Source: Pluralibacter sp. UBA7423 (lineage in GTDB: Bacteria > Pseudomonadota > Gammaproteobacteria > Enterobacterales > Enterobacteriaceae). From it: 64,000 nt of DNA. The notes beneath the pieces are model-generated. The model was not told where the DNA came from. It did no database searches and worked only from the letters and a program-made list of their open reading frames with translations. The position numbers were made by a program, and so were the translations under genes. Location of the stretch: contig DKMD01000017.1 in the NCBI GenBank assembly GCA_002470465.1, positions 230,053 through 294,052 of the forward strand. Direction: 5' to 3'. Below, one piece after another: positions 1-7,775 of the stretch. Position 1 is the stretch's first letter. Every line of letters begins with the position of its first letter.

Positions 1-312
1 GGGATAACCTTCCTTTAGCTTCGGAAACATATCTTTAAACGCACGGTTTTTTATGCTTATTTCTTCCTGCGCATGATTTCCAGCTGTTGTCTTAAAAACA
101 TAGGCTTGAATAGATTCGTGGAAATAGTGGCATAGCCAGCTACTCTCATCCAGCCAAAGGTATATCACTTTGCTTTGATTAGCTTTACGCCATATATCAA
201 TATAGTCAACGTTCAGCCGACGGCTGTCACCTACCCAGACAAAATGCATAATGTCAGGAACGGCTATTTTTTCTTTCGCTGAGTGTTGTAATGCTGGCAG
301 TTTGCACTTCAT
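1..312 (-). CDS. Partial glycosyltransferase, TcdA/TcdB-like N-terminus
   Basis: Only the first 104 codons lie inside the window; the gene continues past its left edge. The ATG is preceded by an in-frame TGA, so the start is well fixed. Residues 19-29 read PDIMHFVWVGD and residues 48-56 read KVIYLWLDE. This pattern (Pro, then a hydrophobic His-Phe-x-Trp-x-Gly strand, then a strand ending in Leu-Trp-x-Asp) is typical of the nucleotide-sugar-binding start of sugar transferases of the TcdA/TcdB and DXD-type families. The DXD motif itself would lie outside the window. It starts 12 bases after the membrane-protein gene on the same strand, so they are probably co-transcribed. Role is inferred: it could glycosylate the neighbouring peptide or act as an effector. 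Base composition is AT-rich, unlike the backbone genes. Confidence 0.6.
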   Translation of the reverse strand, partial: MKCKLPALQHSAKEKIAVPDIMHFVWVGDSRRLNVDYIDIWRKANQSKVIYLWLDESSWLCHYFHESIQAYVFKTTAGNHAQEEISIKNRAFKDMFPKLKEGYP

Positions 313-324
313 TGCCGTACCCTG

Positions 325-603
325 TCAGGAGAGCAAGTAGACCAAAGCCATTATAACGACCGTGCAAGAAATGATAACGATGCTTCCGGAGAACTCACCA
401 AGTGAGTTCAGGTAGCCATTATTATGCTCATTCAACTGCGCAATGGCCTCGGGCTCATTTTCAGCATCGACTTCAACAAAATGTTTTCTGAAACCCTGCT
501 TTTTCATTTCCTGAACGATTAAATGCGTCGCTTCCGCTTTGGGAAACGCTTTTGCAATTGCTTTTGACTCATCATTTTTAATGAAAACAACATATTTAAC
601 CAT
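325..603 (-). CDS. Small C-terminally anchored membrane protein, unknown function
   Basis: Ninety-two residues. A charged, soluble N-terminal part of about 70 residues starts MVKYVVFIKNDES and is followed by one C-terminal membrane segment (about residues 71-91, rich in Ile, Val and Leu). I chose the ATG at 603 because GGTGG sits five bases upstream; the ATG at 615 has no ribosome-binding site. It lies between the microcin-like peptide gene and the glycosyltransferase gene, all on the minus strand with short gaps, so an operon is likely. A small membrane protein next to a bacteriocin gene is often its immunity protein, but that is inference from position only; I do not recognise the family. 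Confidence 0.65.
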   Translation of the reverse strand: MVKYVVFIKNDESKAIAKAFPKAEATHLIVQEMKKQGFRKHFVEVDAENEPEAIAQLNEHNNGYLNSLGEFSGSIVIISCTVVIMALVYLLS

Positions 604-650
604 TTTTACCACCATGAAAGCGCGCTTTTAAATCTTATTGTTTCAGCTAA

Positions 651-911
651 TTAACGATTCGTTCCGATGTGATCGCGTCCTCCCGCAAACACTCCACTGT
701 TACCATTGCTGGAGTTTCCCCAATAGCCATATGCACCAGAGCCACTGCCGTATGGCGAGTTTTGCGATACGAAGGACTGGAAGCCCCCATTACCGCTGTT
801 CCCACCGCCTGAAGCGGAGCCACCGTTCGTGGAAGACTTACGTCCGCTGCCGTCCTGATCCTGCCAGCCGCCCGATACAGTATCATACTGGCTGCTTAAA
901 ATTTCTTTCAT
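651..911 (-). CDS. Microcin-like precursor with double-glycine leader
   Basis: Eighty-six residues. The first fifteen, MKEILSSQYDTVSGG, match the double-glycine leader seen in class II microcins such as microcin V, which C39-peptidase ABC exporters cut after GG. The predicted mature part of 71 residues starts with Trp, contains about 20 Gly and 14 Ser, many Asn, several Tyr, Phe and Trp, and no Cys. A Gly/Ser/Tyr/Trp patch in the C-terminal half recalls the Gly/Ser-rich tail of siderophore microcins, though the end (RDHIGTNR) differs. Start choice: GGAG lies six bases before the ATG at 911, while the ATG at 923 has no such site. No exporter or maturase gene is visible in the window, so processing would depend on genes to the left or elsewhere. 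Antibacterial activity is not shown. Confidence 0.6.
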   Translation of the reverse strand: MKEILSSQYDTVSGGWQDQDGSGRKSSTNGGSASGGGNSGNGGFQSFVSQNSPYGSGSGAYGYWGNSSNGNSGVFAGGRDHIGTNR

Positions 912-1008
912 TTCGTTCTCCATGTATTTGTTTAGCTATATTCCCGTATCCTCAGGCATTTTTATCACGCCATGGGATACACCAGACAATACACAGAACG
1001 TTTTGATA

Positions 1009-1197
1009 TTAAAATAGTTGAACAATTAACTTCGGGGCATCACTGACCACTATGTATTCATAAGGCGAATGGTAAATATTGAGACAACCAGAATCACTTA
1101 TCATTTCATGAATTTCCTTCTCAAAAATAACGACTATAAATATCTGTTTCTGACTAAACAATAAGGCAACTTCGGGTGTTTTAAGGCATAAATTACA
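1009..1197 (-). pseudogene. Possible small gene or gene remnant
   Basis: The minus strand is open for 62 codons from just after a TAA at 1198-1200 to a TAA at 1009-1011. The translation is rich in Ile, Val, Phe and acidic residues and reads like protein (for example FIVVIFEKEIHEMISDSG) rather than like an antisense shadow. The only in-frame ATG, at 1104, would give 31 residues; a TTG at 1161 would give 50. AAGGA lies about nine bases before the ATG, a loose fit. It may be a remnant of a regulator or a leader gene of the peptide cluster. I do not recognise it. Confidence 0.25.
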
Positions 1198-1229
1198 TTA
1201 CGCCTGACGGTGCGAGGTAGTAGATATTC

Positions 1230-1262
1230 AATTAATAAAAAATCAGTTCGTTTTTATTAATT
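1230..1262 (-). terminator. AT-rich hairpin downstream of ydcY
   Basis: A perfect 12-bp inverted repeat (AATTAATAAAAA and its complement) encloses a nine-base loop. It lies about 80 bases beyond the ydcY stop on the minus strand. The stem ends in T-rich sequence on both strands, so it could stop transcription in either direction. An AT-only stem is weak, so a protein-binding role is also possible. Confidence 0.4.
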
Positions 1263-1339
1263 AAATGAAGATAAAAACAGAAGAGCGATCGTCCATTCAG
1301 CGCGGCGCTTCCTCTACTGAGAGAAAGCGCCGTTTATAT

Positions 1340-1573
1340 TCAGATAATCGAGCCGCCCCTGGTCAGGCTTTCGAGGCGAGCCTCCTCCGCTTCTTTATTG
1401 TGACGCCCGTGATGTGCGATAGTCGTGCGCAGGCGCTGCTGCTGGGTGAACCTGTCTTCCCGGCTCAGCTCTGCGTCGTCACTCAGCTCTACCAGCAGCT
1501 CATTCATGCTGGTAATGGAACCGGTGGCAATGGCGGCATCCACTCGTTGACTTACCTCATCCAGATGCGACAT
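1340..1573 (-). CDS. ydcY: YdcY family small protein
   Basis: Seventy-seven residues, the same length as E. coli YdcY and very similar throughout (MSHLDEV start, AELSREDRFTQQQRLRT block, LTRGG near the end). It is a small, highly charged, helical, cytoplasmic protein of the DUF2526 family with no known function. AAGGAGAAG lies just before the ATG, inside the 3' end region of the upstream binding-protein gene, whose stop is only nine bases away; the two are probably co-transcribed here. In E. coli ydcY sits beside patD and ydcX (ortT); here it has been separated from them by the srfABC block. Confidence 0.9.
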   Translation of the reverse strand: MSHLDEVSQRVDAAIATGSITSMNELLVELSDDAELSREDRFTQQQRLRTTIAHHGRHNKEAEEARLESLTRGGSII

Positions 1574-1582
1574 CTCTTCTCC

Positions 1583-3190
1583 TTAATTCAGCTTCGCTTT
1601 TGAAAAATCACTGCCCATCAGGCTGACGCTGAAGCCGCTCACGTTGCTGCGGGTCGCGAAGAAGGTTTTGCCGTTAGCCAGCGCAATCCACGGCGCCTGC
1701 TTATAGAAAATCTCCTGCGTCTGCTGATAGAGCTTCGCGCGTTTCGCCGGTTCGCTGGTCAGTTTGGCCTGTTTCACCAGACCATCATACCCCTTATCGC
1801 ACCAGCGTGCGGCATTCGAGCCGGTTTTGATACTGTCGCAGCCGAGCAGCACGTCGGCGAAGTTATCCGGGTCGCCGTTGTCGGACATCCAGCCAAACAG
1901 CGCGGCGTCGTGCTCACCTTTACGCATTCCGGAAAGGTACTCGCCCCACTCGTAAGTGGTGATTTTGGCTTTAATGCCTACCTTCGCCCAGTCGCTCTGG
2001 ATCATTTCAGCAATGCGGCGGGAGTTCGGGTTATAAGGGCGCTGCACCGGCATCGACCAGAGGGTTACCTCGGCCCCCTTCTCAAGCCCGGCCTGCTTCA
2101 GCAGCGCTTTGGCTTTTTCCGGATCGTAACCGTAATCCGGCAGATCTTTGTTATAGCCCAGCATGTTCGGCGGCAGCGGTGATTTTGCCACGGTGCCAGA
2201 ACCCATAAACACAGCATTCACAATGGCTTTTTTATCGGTGGCATAGTTCAGCGCCTGGCGCACCAGCACGTTATCAAACGGCTTTTTCTCGGTGTTAAAT
2301 GCAAGATAGCCGACGTTCAGCGCATCTACCGCATGCAGCGCCAGATCTTTATTGTTTTTAATCACATCAAACTGAACCGGCGACGGCGCAGGGATAATCT
2401 GGCACTCGTTTGTTTGCAGCTTCGCCAGGCGCGTTTCCACGTTCGGCGTGATGGAGAAGATCAGGTGCTTCGTCGGCACTTCGCCATCCCAGTAGTTCGG
2501 ATTCGCGATGTAGCGGATCAGCGAATCCACCTTGTATTGCTGCAGCGCATACGGCCCGGTGCCGATTGGCCAGGTATCAACGTATTCCGGCGTACCCTTT
2601 TTCATCATCGCATCGGCGTATTCCGCAGAAAGAATGGAGGCGAAATCCATTCCCCAGTCGGCCAGAAACGCGGCGTTCGGCTCGTTAAGATCGAACTGGA
2701 CGTGGTAATCATCAATCTTCTTCACGTCCTTAATCAGCTTATCGAGGCCAACGTCGGTGAAGTATTCATAGTTGCCCTGCGAAACCTTATGGTACGGGTG
2801 ATTTTCATCTTTCTGCCGCATTACCGAGAAGATGACGTCGTCAGCATTAAAATCGCGGGTTGGTTTGAAATATTTGTTGCTGTTGAACTTCACGCCCTGG
2901 CGCAGCGTAAAGGTATAGGTTTTACCGTCCGGGGAGATCGTCCAGCTGGTTGCCAGCGAAGGCACCGGCGTGTTGGTTTTCGGGTCGAAATTAATAAGAC
3001 GGTTGTAGAGCGTCTGGGAGCTGGCAACAAAGCTCGGGCCAGAGCTGGCAATCTGTGGGTTGAAGGATTCGGGTGACGCTTCAGAGCAATAAATCAGCGT
3101 ATCGTTATTTGCCGCCATCGCGGCCCCTGCCGGTAAAAGTGCGCTGAGAGCCAGCGCCAGCAGCGTTTTTCCTGCCGTGGAGTGAAACAT
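1583..3190 (-). CDS. DppA-like periplasmic peptide-binding protein
   Basis: A 535-residue solute-binding protein of the DppA/OppA type (SBP family 5). It has a Sec signal peptide ending near AAMAAN (about residue 27), followed by LIYCSEASPESFNPQ, which matches the start of mature DppA (LVYCSEGSPEGFNPQ in E. coli). Further shared blocks are FKPTRDFNADDV, IGTGPY and MPVQRPYNPN. Such proteins deliver peptides or heme to an ABC importer. No permease or ATPase genes are adjacent, so it probably shares the Dpp membrane complex encoded elsewhere. It is a paralogue of the broken gene at 30723-32314. It is divergent from srfA across 272 bases and reads into ydcY. The exact ligand cannot be told from the sequence. 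Confidence 0.85.
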   Translation of the reverse strand: MFHSTAGKTLLALALSALLPAGAAMAANNDTLIYCSEASPESFNPQIASSGPSFVASSQTLYNRLINFDPKTNTPVPSLATSWTISPDGKTYTFTLRQGVKFNSNKYFKPTRDFNADDVIFSVMRQKDENHPYHKVSQGNYEYFTDVGLDKLIKDVKKIDDYHVQFDLNEPNAAFLADWGMDFASILSAEYADAMMKKGTPEYVDTWPIGTGPYALQQYKVDSLIRYIANPNYWDGEVPTKHLIFSITPNVETRLAKLQTNECQIIPAPSPVQFDVIKNNKDLALHAVDALNVGYLAFNTEKKPFDNVLVRQALNYATDKKAIVNAVFMGSGTVAKSPLPPNMLGYNKDLPDYGYDPEKAKALLKQAGLEKGAEVTLWSMPVQRPYNPNSRRIAEMIQSDWAKVGIKAKITTYEWGEYLSGMRKGEHDAALFGWMSDNGDPDNFADVLLGCDSIKTGSNAARWCDKGYDGLVKQAKLTSEPAKRAKLYQQTQEIFYKQAPWIALANGKTFFATRSNVSGFSVSLMGSDFSKAKLN

Positions 3191-3462
3191 GGTTATAAGC
3201 CTTATTGTTTTATTCTAAGAGGGATAATCACAGCACAAGGCGCTTCTTCTGGCAAATAACCAAACCGCATCAGGTTATACTTAAACGTCGATTATCGCCG
3301 TTTTATTCGCCAGAAATTTCACTTAAGAACTTTCTCGGAATGCAAGCTTTTCGCGCAAATTCAATAGACGGAGTATTTGCCTTTTTTGCCTTTTCCTCGC
3401 CCGTTTATCGCCTTCGCCTCTGCGTTAGAGTAGCGGCGTGAAAAAGTCGATGGGATAAGAAC

Positions 3463-4791
3463 GTGGCAAAAACTTTATTACGCAGCGGAAGCCTGGATGA
3501 TTTCCAGTCCGTGGGCGGCGGCGGGCAGGCCGTCTTTGCGTCTGCCCTGCAGATCCGCGAAACGCTGCGGTTACGCAAACAGCAAACGCTGGTGGAGTGC
3601 CTGGCGATTCCACAGGTCAACGATGACGGCGATCGCGTGGACTGGTATTCACCGATTGAAGGTGACGTCCAGCCGTGGAAAGCGGCCGATGAAGAGGTGC
3701 GCGAGCGCGCCCTGCATCAACTGGAAACTCTGGCCGACGGCGCATTGAGCCTGGCTCGCAGATGCCAGCAGTCAGAAAAAACCGCCCAGCAGCTGTTTGG
3801 CGCATTACTGGAAAAAGCGTTGCAGTTTCCGGGTGAAAACCACGTGTTCCTGGTCGGTGGCAAGCCGGTTATCACCTTCTGGGGCTTCGTGAACCTCAAC
3901 GAAAGCGCCCGTGAGGAGCTGTTCGGCTGCCTGCATTTTGCGCCCGTTCCTGAACCGCTTATCGACGACGAAGATGAATTTATTGACGATGAACCGCTGA
4001 TTGTCACCCTGAGTCACGCCGACGAACCGCTGCTGACTGCGCCGTTGACGCTGGCTGCAGAACTTGAGCCTGAAGCGGCACCTGAAGCAGAAAGCCCCGT
4101 CGAACCTGAAGTCACCGAAATTCCCGCGTCTGCTGCTGTCGTAAAAAAATCCCGTCGCGTGCCGCTGTGGAGTCTGCCCGTTGCCGCCGTTATCATGGCC
4201 GCCATTGCAGGGCCTCTGCTGTGGCCACGGCAGACCCCTTCCGCAGAACCGGCTGTCGCACATGTCGATCCGCAGCCAGCCATGGCTGAGCCTTCTGCGC
4301 CATTGCTCCCTGCGCTCACGTCCACTCTTCCACTGCATCAGGCAAGCGTCACCGTCGAGAAAAAAGCAGAACCGGTCGCGAAACCCGTCGTCATCGCCGC
4401 AATCCCAAAAGATGCGCTGGTGATGGATGCCGACCAGATGCGTGCGGGCACCACAAAATTTCTCAACGGCAATTGGCGAGTGCTGATAGACGTCAAAGAT
4501 CCGGTCAGCGGCAAAGCCCTGTCGCTGCGCTATCAGATCCTGAATAACAAAGGCAGCGCTCGCCTGGTGCACGGCGCAAACGTAGTCTGCAAAGCTGATA
4601 TTTTCTCGGGCCTGCATCAGAACGGCGAACTGCTGGTGAAAAGCCGCGGCAATGCGCGGTGCAGCGACGGTTCGCGCTACCCAATGCCGGAGATCTCCTG
4701 CAAAGCTGGCACCAGCAATGTCGCTGAATGCACGGGCCGCTACGACGCCAAAACGGTCGTACCGCTGACTTTCCGTAAGGTGGGAGCATAA
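3463..4791 (+). CDS. srfA: SrfA family protein
   Basis: First gene of a tight srfA-srfB-srfC operon, 442 residues. It starts with GTG; a purine-rich GGGATAAGAA precedes it. The N-terminal part (about 1-160) is soluble and followed by an acidic, Pro/Glu-rich linker (about 170-225), a single membrane segment around residues 237-253 (LPVAAVIMAAIAGPLLW), another Pro/Ala-rich linker, and a C-terminal domain (about 320-442) with four or more Cys suited to a periplasmic fold. The name comes from the Salmonella srfABC locus, which was found as SsrB-regulated. The molecular role is not established. Two bases separate its stop from the srfB ATG. No signal peptide or effector signature is evident. Confidence 0.8.
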   Translation: MAKTLLRSGSLDDFQSVGGGGQAVFASALQIRETLRLRKQQTLVECLAIPQVNDDGDRVDWYSPIEGDVQPWKAADEEVRERALHQLETLADGALSLARRCQQSEKTAQQLFGALLEKALQFPGENHVFLVGGKPVITFWGFVNLNESAREELFGCLHFAPVPEPLIDDEDEFIDDEPLIVTLSHADEPLLTAPLTLAAELEPEAAPEAESPVEPEVTEIPASAAVVKKSRRVPLWSLPVAAVIMAAIAGPLLWPRQTPSAEPAVAHVDPQPAMAEPSAPLLPALTSTLPLHQASVTVEKKAEPVAKPVVIAAIPKDALVMDADQMRAGTTKFLNGNWRVLIDVKDPVSGKALSLRYQILNNKGSARLVHGANVVCKADIFSGLHQNGELLVKSRGNARCSDGSRYPMPEISCKAGTSNVAECTGRYDAKTVVPLTFRKVGA

Positions 4792-4793
4792 AC

Positions 4794-7775
4794 ATGCTGG
4801 TGACTCTTTGCGATTACCAACAGAGCGTAACGCTCATCGCCAATAGCGGCGTGCAGTTCCTCGACTTCGGACTGACGCCGCAGGATTCCCTGAGCAACGG
4901 GCGCTTCGTGCGCAAAACCGCAAACGGGCCGCTGCTGCGTCTGGACTACGACATCGTCAACAGCCGCTACACGCTGCCCGCCATCGACGGCCAGCAGGCC
5001 GAAGTGGTTAAACCTGAAAGCACGCTGCCGCTGGAGTATTCGCTGGCCATTCTGGACGGCGTCTGGCTCCCACTGCCTTTCCTGCGTTTCAACCCACCCC
5101 GCACCTTTGTCGAAGGTCCGGACAACTGGGCGCGGGTGCAGATCCGCAAGCTGCCGGAGCCGGACAGCGCCGGGAACACCCATCGCGTAACGATTGCCCT
5201 CGACAGCCAGATCCGTGACGATGCGCCGATGGCGCTCGCGCCCGTGACCAACGACTTACTCAACGGCACCCGCTTTGCGCTGGCCTGGCGCGACAATGAA
5301 GTGGCCGACTTCCTCGATCAGACCTGGATTGATGGCTGGCTGCGTGAAGTCTTCAGCCACTACGCCAGCCTGACGGAAAACCGCAGCGAGCGCGACGTTG
5401 CCAAGGCAATGCGCAGCTTTGAATATCAGGGACACTGGCTGAATCTGCTGGCGATGCTGGGCGAACAGCTGAAAGTGCCGGAGGTGAAAATCGCCACGGC
5501 CACCGTCAGTACGCCTGCTATTCCGGTTGATTTGATCCTCGACGTCGGCAACAGCCATACCTGCGGGGTGATCATCGAAGATCATGGCGATGCCAACGAT
5601 GGCCTGCGCCAGACCGCAGAATTGCAGGTGCGTTCGCTCAGCGAGCCGCAGTTCCTTAACGCCCCGCTGTTCACCAGCCGGCTGGAGTTTTCAGAGGCGC
5701 GCTTCGGCAAGCAGCATTTCTCCGTAGAAAGCGGACGCGAGGATGCGTTCGTCTGGCCGTCTATTGTGCGCGTGGGCGACGAAGCCCGTAAGCTCGCTAT
5801 GCAGCGCGTTGGCACCGAAGGCAACAGCGGTATTTCCAGCCCGCGCCGCTACCTGTGGGATGAAACGCCAACCGTGCAGGACTGGCGCTTCAGCCAGATG
5901 AACAGCCGCACCCAGCGCGAACCGCTGGCGGCCGCCTTCCCGCTCTCCTACCTGATGAACGACGACGGCCAGCCGCTGTTTACCCTCTCGCCGGACGAAC
6001 GGATGCCGGTCTTCTCGCCGCAGTACAGCCGCAGCACGCTGATGACGCACATGCTGTGCGAAATTCTGGCGCAGGCGCTGGGGCAGATTAACAGCGTGGC
6101 CACCCGCCAGCGCCTGGGCTTTCCGTCTTCACCACGCCAGCTGCGCACGCTGATCCTGACCCTGCCTTCCGCCATGCCAAAACAGGAGCGCGAGATTTTC
6201 CGCCGCCGCATGTTTGAAGCTATTGCGCTGGTGTGGAAGTCCCTCGGCTGGCATCCGCAGGATGACGACTTCAGCAACCCGAAACAGCAGGATAAAAGCG
6301 TCGTACCGGTACCCAACATTCATATGGAGTGGGACGAAGCCAGCTGCGGTCAGCTGGTCTGGCTGTACAACGAAGCGATGTCCCATTTCGGTGGGCAAAC
6401 GGAAGCCTTCTTCGCCGCGCTGGCGAGACCCGACCGTGAACCGGAACCCGGCACCCGGCCAGGACGTGCTCTGCGCGTGGCGGCTATCGATCTCGGTGGC
6501 GGCACGACGGATATGGCGATCACCCATTACCGCCTTGATGAAGGGACCGGCAGCAACGTCAAAATTACCCCGCAGCTGCTGTTCCGCGAAGGCTTCAAGG
6601 TGGCGGGCGACGATATTCTGCTCGACGTCATTCAGCGCTGCGTGATGCCCGCCCTCCAGACGCAGCTCCAAAAAGCCGGGATCGCCGACGCATCGGCCCT
6701 GATGGCAACGCTGTTCGGTGATTCCGGCCGCATTGATACGCAGGCCATCCTGCGCCAGCAAACGACTCTGCAGCTGTTTATGCCGATTGGGCACGCCATT
6801 CTCGGCGCGTGGGAAACCAGCGACATCAACGATTCGCTGGCCGGGCTGCACGCCACCTTTGGCGAACTGCTGACTCAGGCTCCTACCCGCAACGTGATGA
6901 ACTACGTGGGCCAGGCCATCAGCCACGCGCTGCCCGCGGATGCAGAACCATTTGATCTGCTAGCCACACCGCTACAGGTCAATTTCCGCGATCTGCATGA
7001 AGCAATGCTGGCGGGCGATTTCACTATTGCCGCCCCGCTCCATGCCGTTTGCGAAGCTATCTCTCATTATGCCTGCGACGTGCTGCTGGTGACCGGGCGT
7101 CCTGGCTGTCTGCCTGGCGTCCAGGCGCTGATTCGTTACCTCCAGCCCGTACCGGTTAACCGGATGGTCTGGATGGACAACTACCATGTTCATGAATGGT
7201 ATCCGTTCAGCCAGCAGGGACGTATCGGTAACCCGAAATCGACCGCCGCCGTCGGCGCAATGCTGTGCAGCCTGGCGCTGGATCTGCGTTTGCCGCGCTT
7301 TAACTTTAAAGCCGCCGACATCGGTGCGTACTCCACTGTTCGCTATCTCGGCGTGCTGGATAACACCGTTAACACGCTGCGTGAAGAGAATATCTGGTAT
7401 GCCGACCTGGATCTGGACAAACCAGGTGCGAAGGTCGATGCCCGTCTGCACTTCCCGCTGCGCGGCAACGTTACCCTCGGATTCCGCCAACTGGCGAACG
7501 CCCGCTGGCCCGCCACGCCGCTCTACACGCTGAGCATCAACTCCCCGGAGGTGGCGAAAGTCATTGCCGGAGACGGCGTACTGCAGGTTCGGCTGCAGCT
7601 GACCGGCGGTAGCCGTCAGGAAGGCCCGGAAGCCTTCGTCCTGGCAGAGGCAAAATTGCAGGATGGCACGCCGGTGCCACCTGATGCCCTGACGTTGAAA
7701 CTGAACACGCTGGCCGACCGCCGTCACAGCGGCAGCCACTACTGGATTGACAGCGGGAGCGTCTACCTGAAATGA
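4794..7775 (+). CDS. srfB: SrfB family protein with actin/Hsp70-like ATPase motifs
   Basis: A large soluble protein of 993 residues, typical of the SrfB family. It carries two motifs of the actin/Hsp70/sugar-kinase fold: a phosphate-1 type loop VDLILDVGNSHTCGVII near residue 245, and a phosphate-2 type loop RVAAIDLGGGTTDMAI near residue 560-575. ATP binding is therefore likely, and both key Asp residues are present. GGGAG precedes the ATG. Its stop overlaps the srfC start (ATGA), implying translational coupling and probably a complex with SrfC. The N-terminal 240 residues and the C-terminal 200 do not resemble anything I can name. Proposed virulence roles come from its name in Salmonella, not from this sequence. 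Confidence 0.85.
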   Translation: MLVTLCDYQQSVTLIANSGVQFLDFGLTPQDSLSNGRFVRKTANGPLLRLDYDIVNSRYTLPAIDGQQAEVVKPESTLPLEYSLAILDGVWLPLPFLRFNPPRTFVEGPDNWARVQIRKLPEPDSAGNTHRVTIALDSQIRDDAPMALAPVTNDLLNGTRFALAWRDNEVADFLDQTWIDGWLREVFSHYASLTENRSERDVAKAMRSFEYQGHWLNLLAMLGEQLKVPEVKIATATVSTPAIPVDLILDVGNSHTCGVIIEDHGDANDGLRQTAELQVRSLSEPQFLNAPLFTSRLEFSEARFGKQHFSVESGREDAFVWPSIVRVGDEARKLAMQRVGTEGNSGISSPRRYLWDETPTVQDWRFSQMNSRTQREPLAAAFPLSYLMNDDGQPLFTLSPDERMPVFSPQYSRSTLMTHMLCEILAQALGQINSVATRQRLGFPSSPRQLRTLILTLPSAMPKQEREIFRRRMFEAIALVWKSLGWHPQDDDFSNPKQQDKSVVPVPNIHMEWDEASCGQLVWLYNEAMSHFGGQTEAFFAALARPDREPEPGTRPGRALRVAAIDLGGGTTDMAITHYRLDEGTGSNVKITPQLLFREGFKVAGDDILLDVIQRCVMPALQTQLQKAGIADASALMATLFGDSGRIDTQAILRQQTTLQLFMPIGHAILGAWETSDINDSLAGLHATFGELLTQAPTRNVMNYVGQAISHALPADAEPFDLLATPLQVNFRDLHEAMLAGDFTIAAPLHAVCEAISHYACDVLLVTGRPGCLPGVQALIRYLQPVPVNRMVWMDNYHVHEWYPFSQQGRIGNPKSTAAVGAMLCSLALDLRLPRFNFKAADIGAYSTVRYLGVLDNTVNTLREENIWYADLDLDKPGAKVDARLHFPLRGNVTLGFRQLANARWPATPLYTLSINSPEVAKVIAGDGVLQVRLQLTGGSRQEGPEAFVLAEAKLQDGTPVPPDALTLKLNTLADRRHSGSHYWIDSGSVYLK

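Larger units (their letters stand above)
912..1339. other. AT-rich intergenic stretch between microcin-like gene and ydcY
   Basis: This gap of about 430 bases is much more AT-rich than the backbone. It must hold the promoter of the peptide cluster, but I cannot choose one convincingly. It also contains a short open frame on the minus strand and a 12-bp AT-rich inverted repeat, both listed separately. The low GC supports acquisition of the 1-1260 block by transfer; this is an inference from composition alone. Confidence 0.5.

Noticed and set aside
651..911. Microcin B17-type thiazole/oxazole peptide
   Set aside because: The Gly/Ser richness is similar, but there is no Cys, the leader is of double-glycine type and no YcaO-type gene is in the window.
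638..1006. Plus-strand open frame of 122 codons over the microcin-like gene
   Set aside because: Rich in His, Arg, Cys and Ser with no start signal; the minus-strand frame has a leader motif and a ribosome-binding site.
2333..3076. Plus-strand open frame of 247 codons
   Set aside because: Antisense to the DppA-like gene; no ribosome-binding site and unnatural composition.
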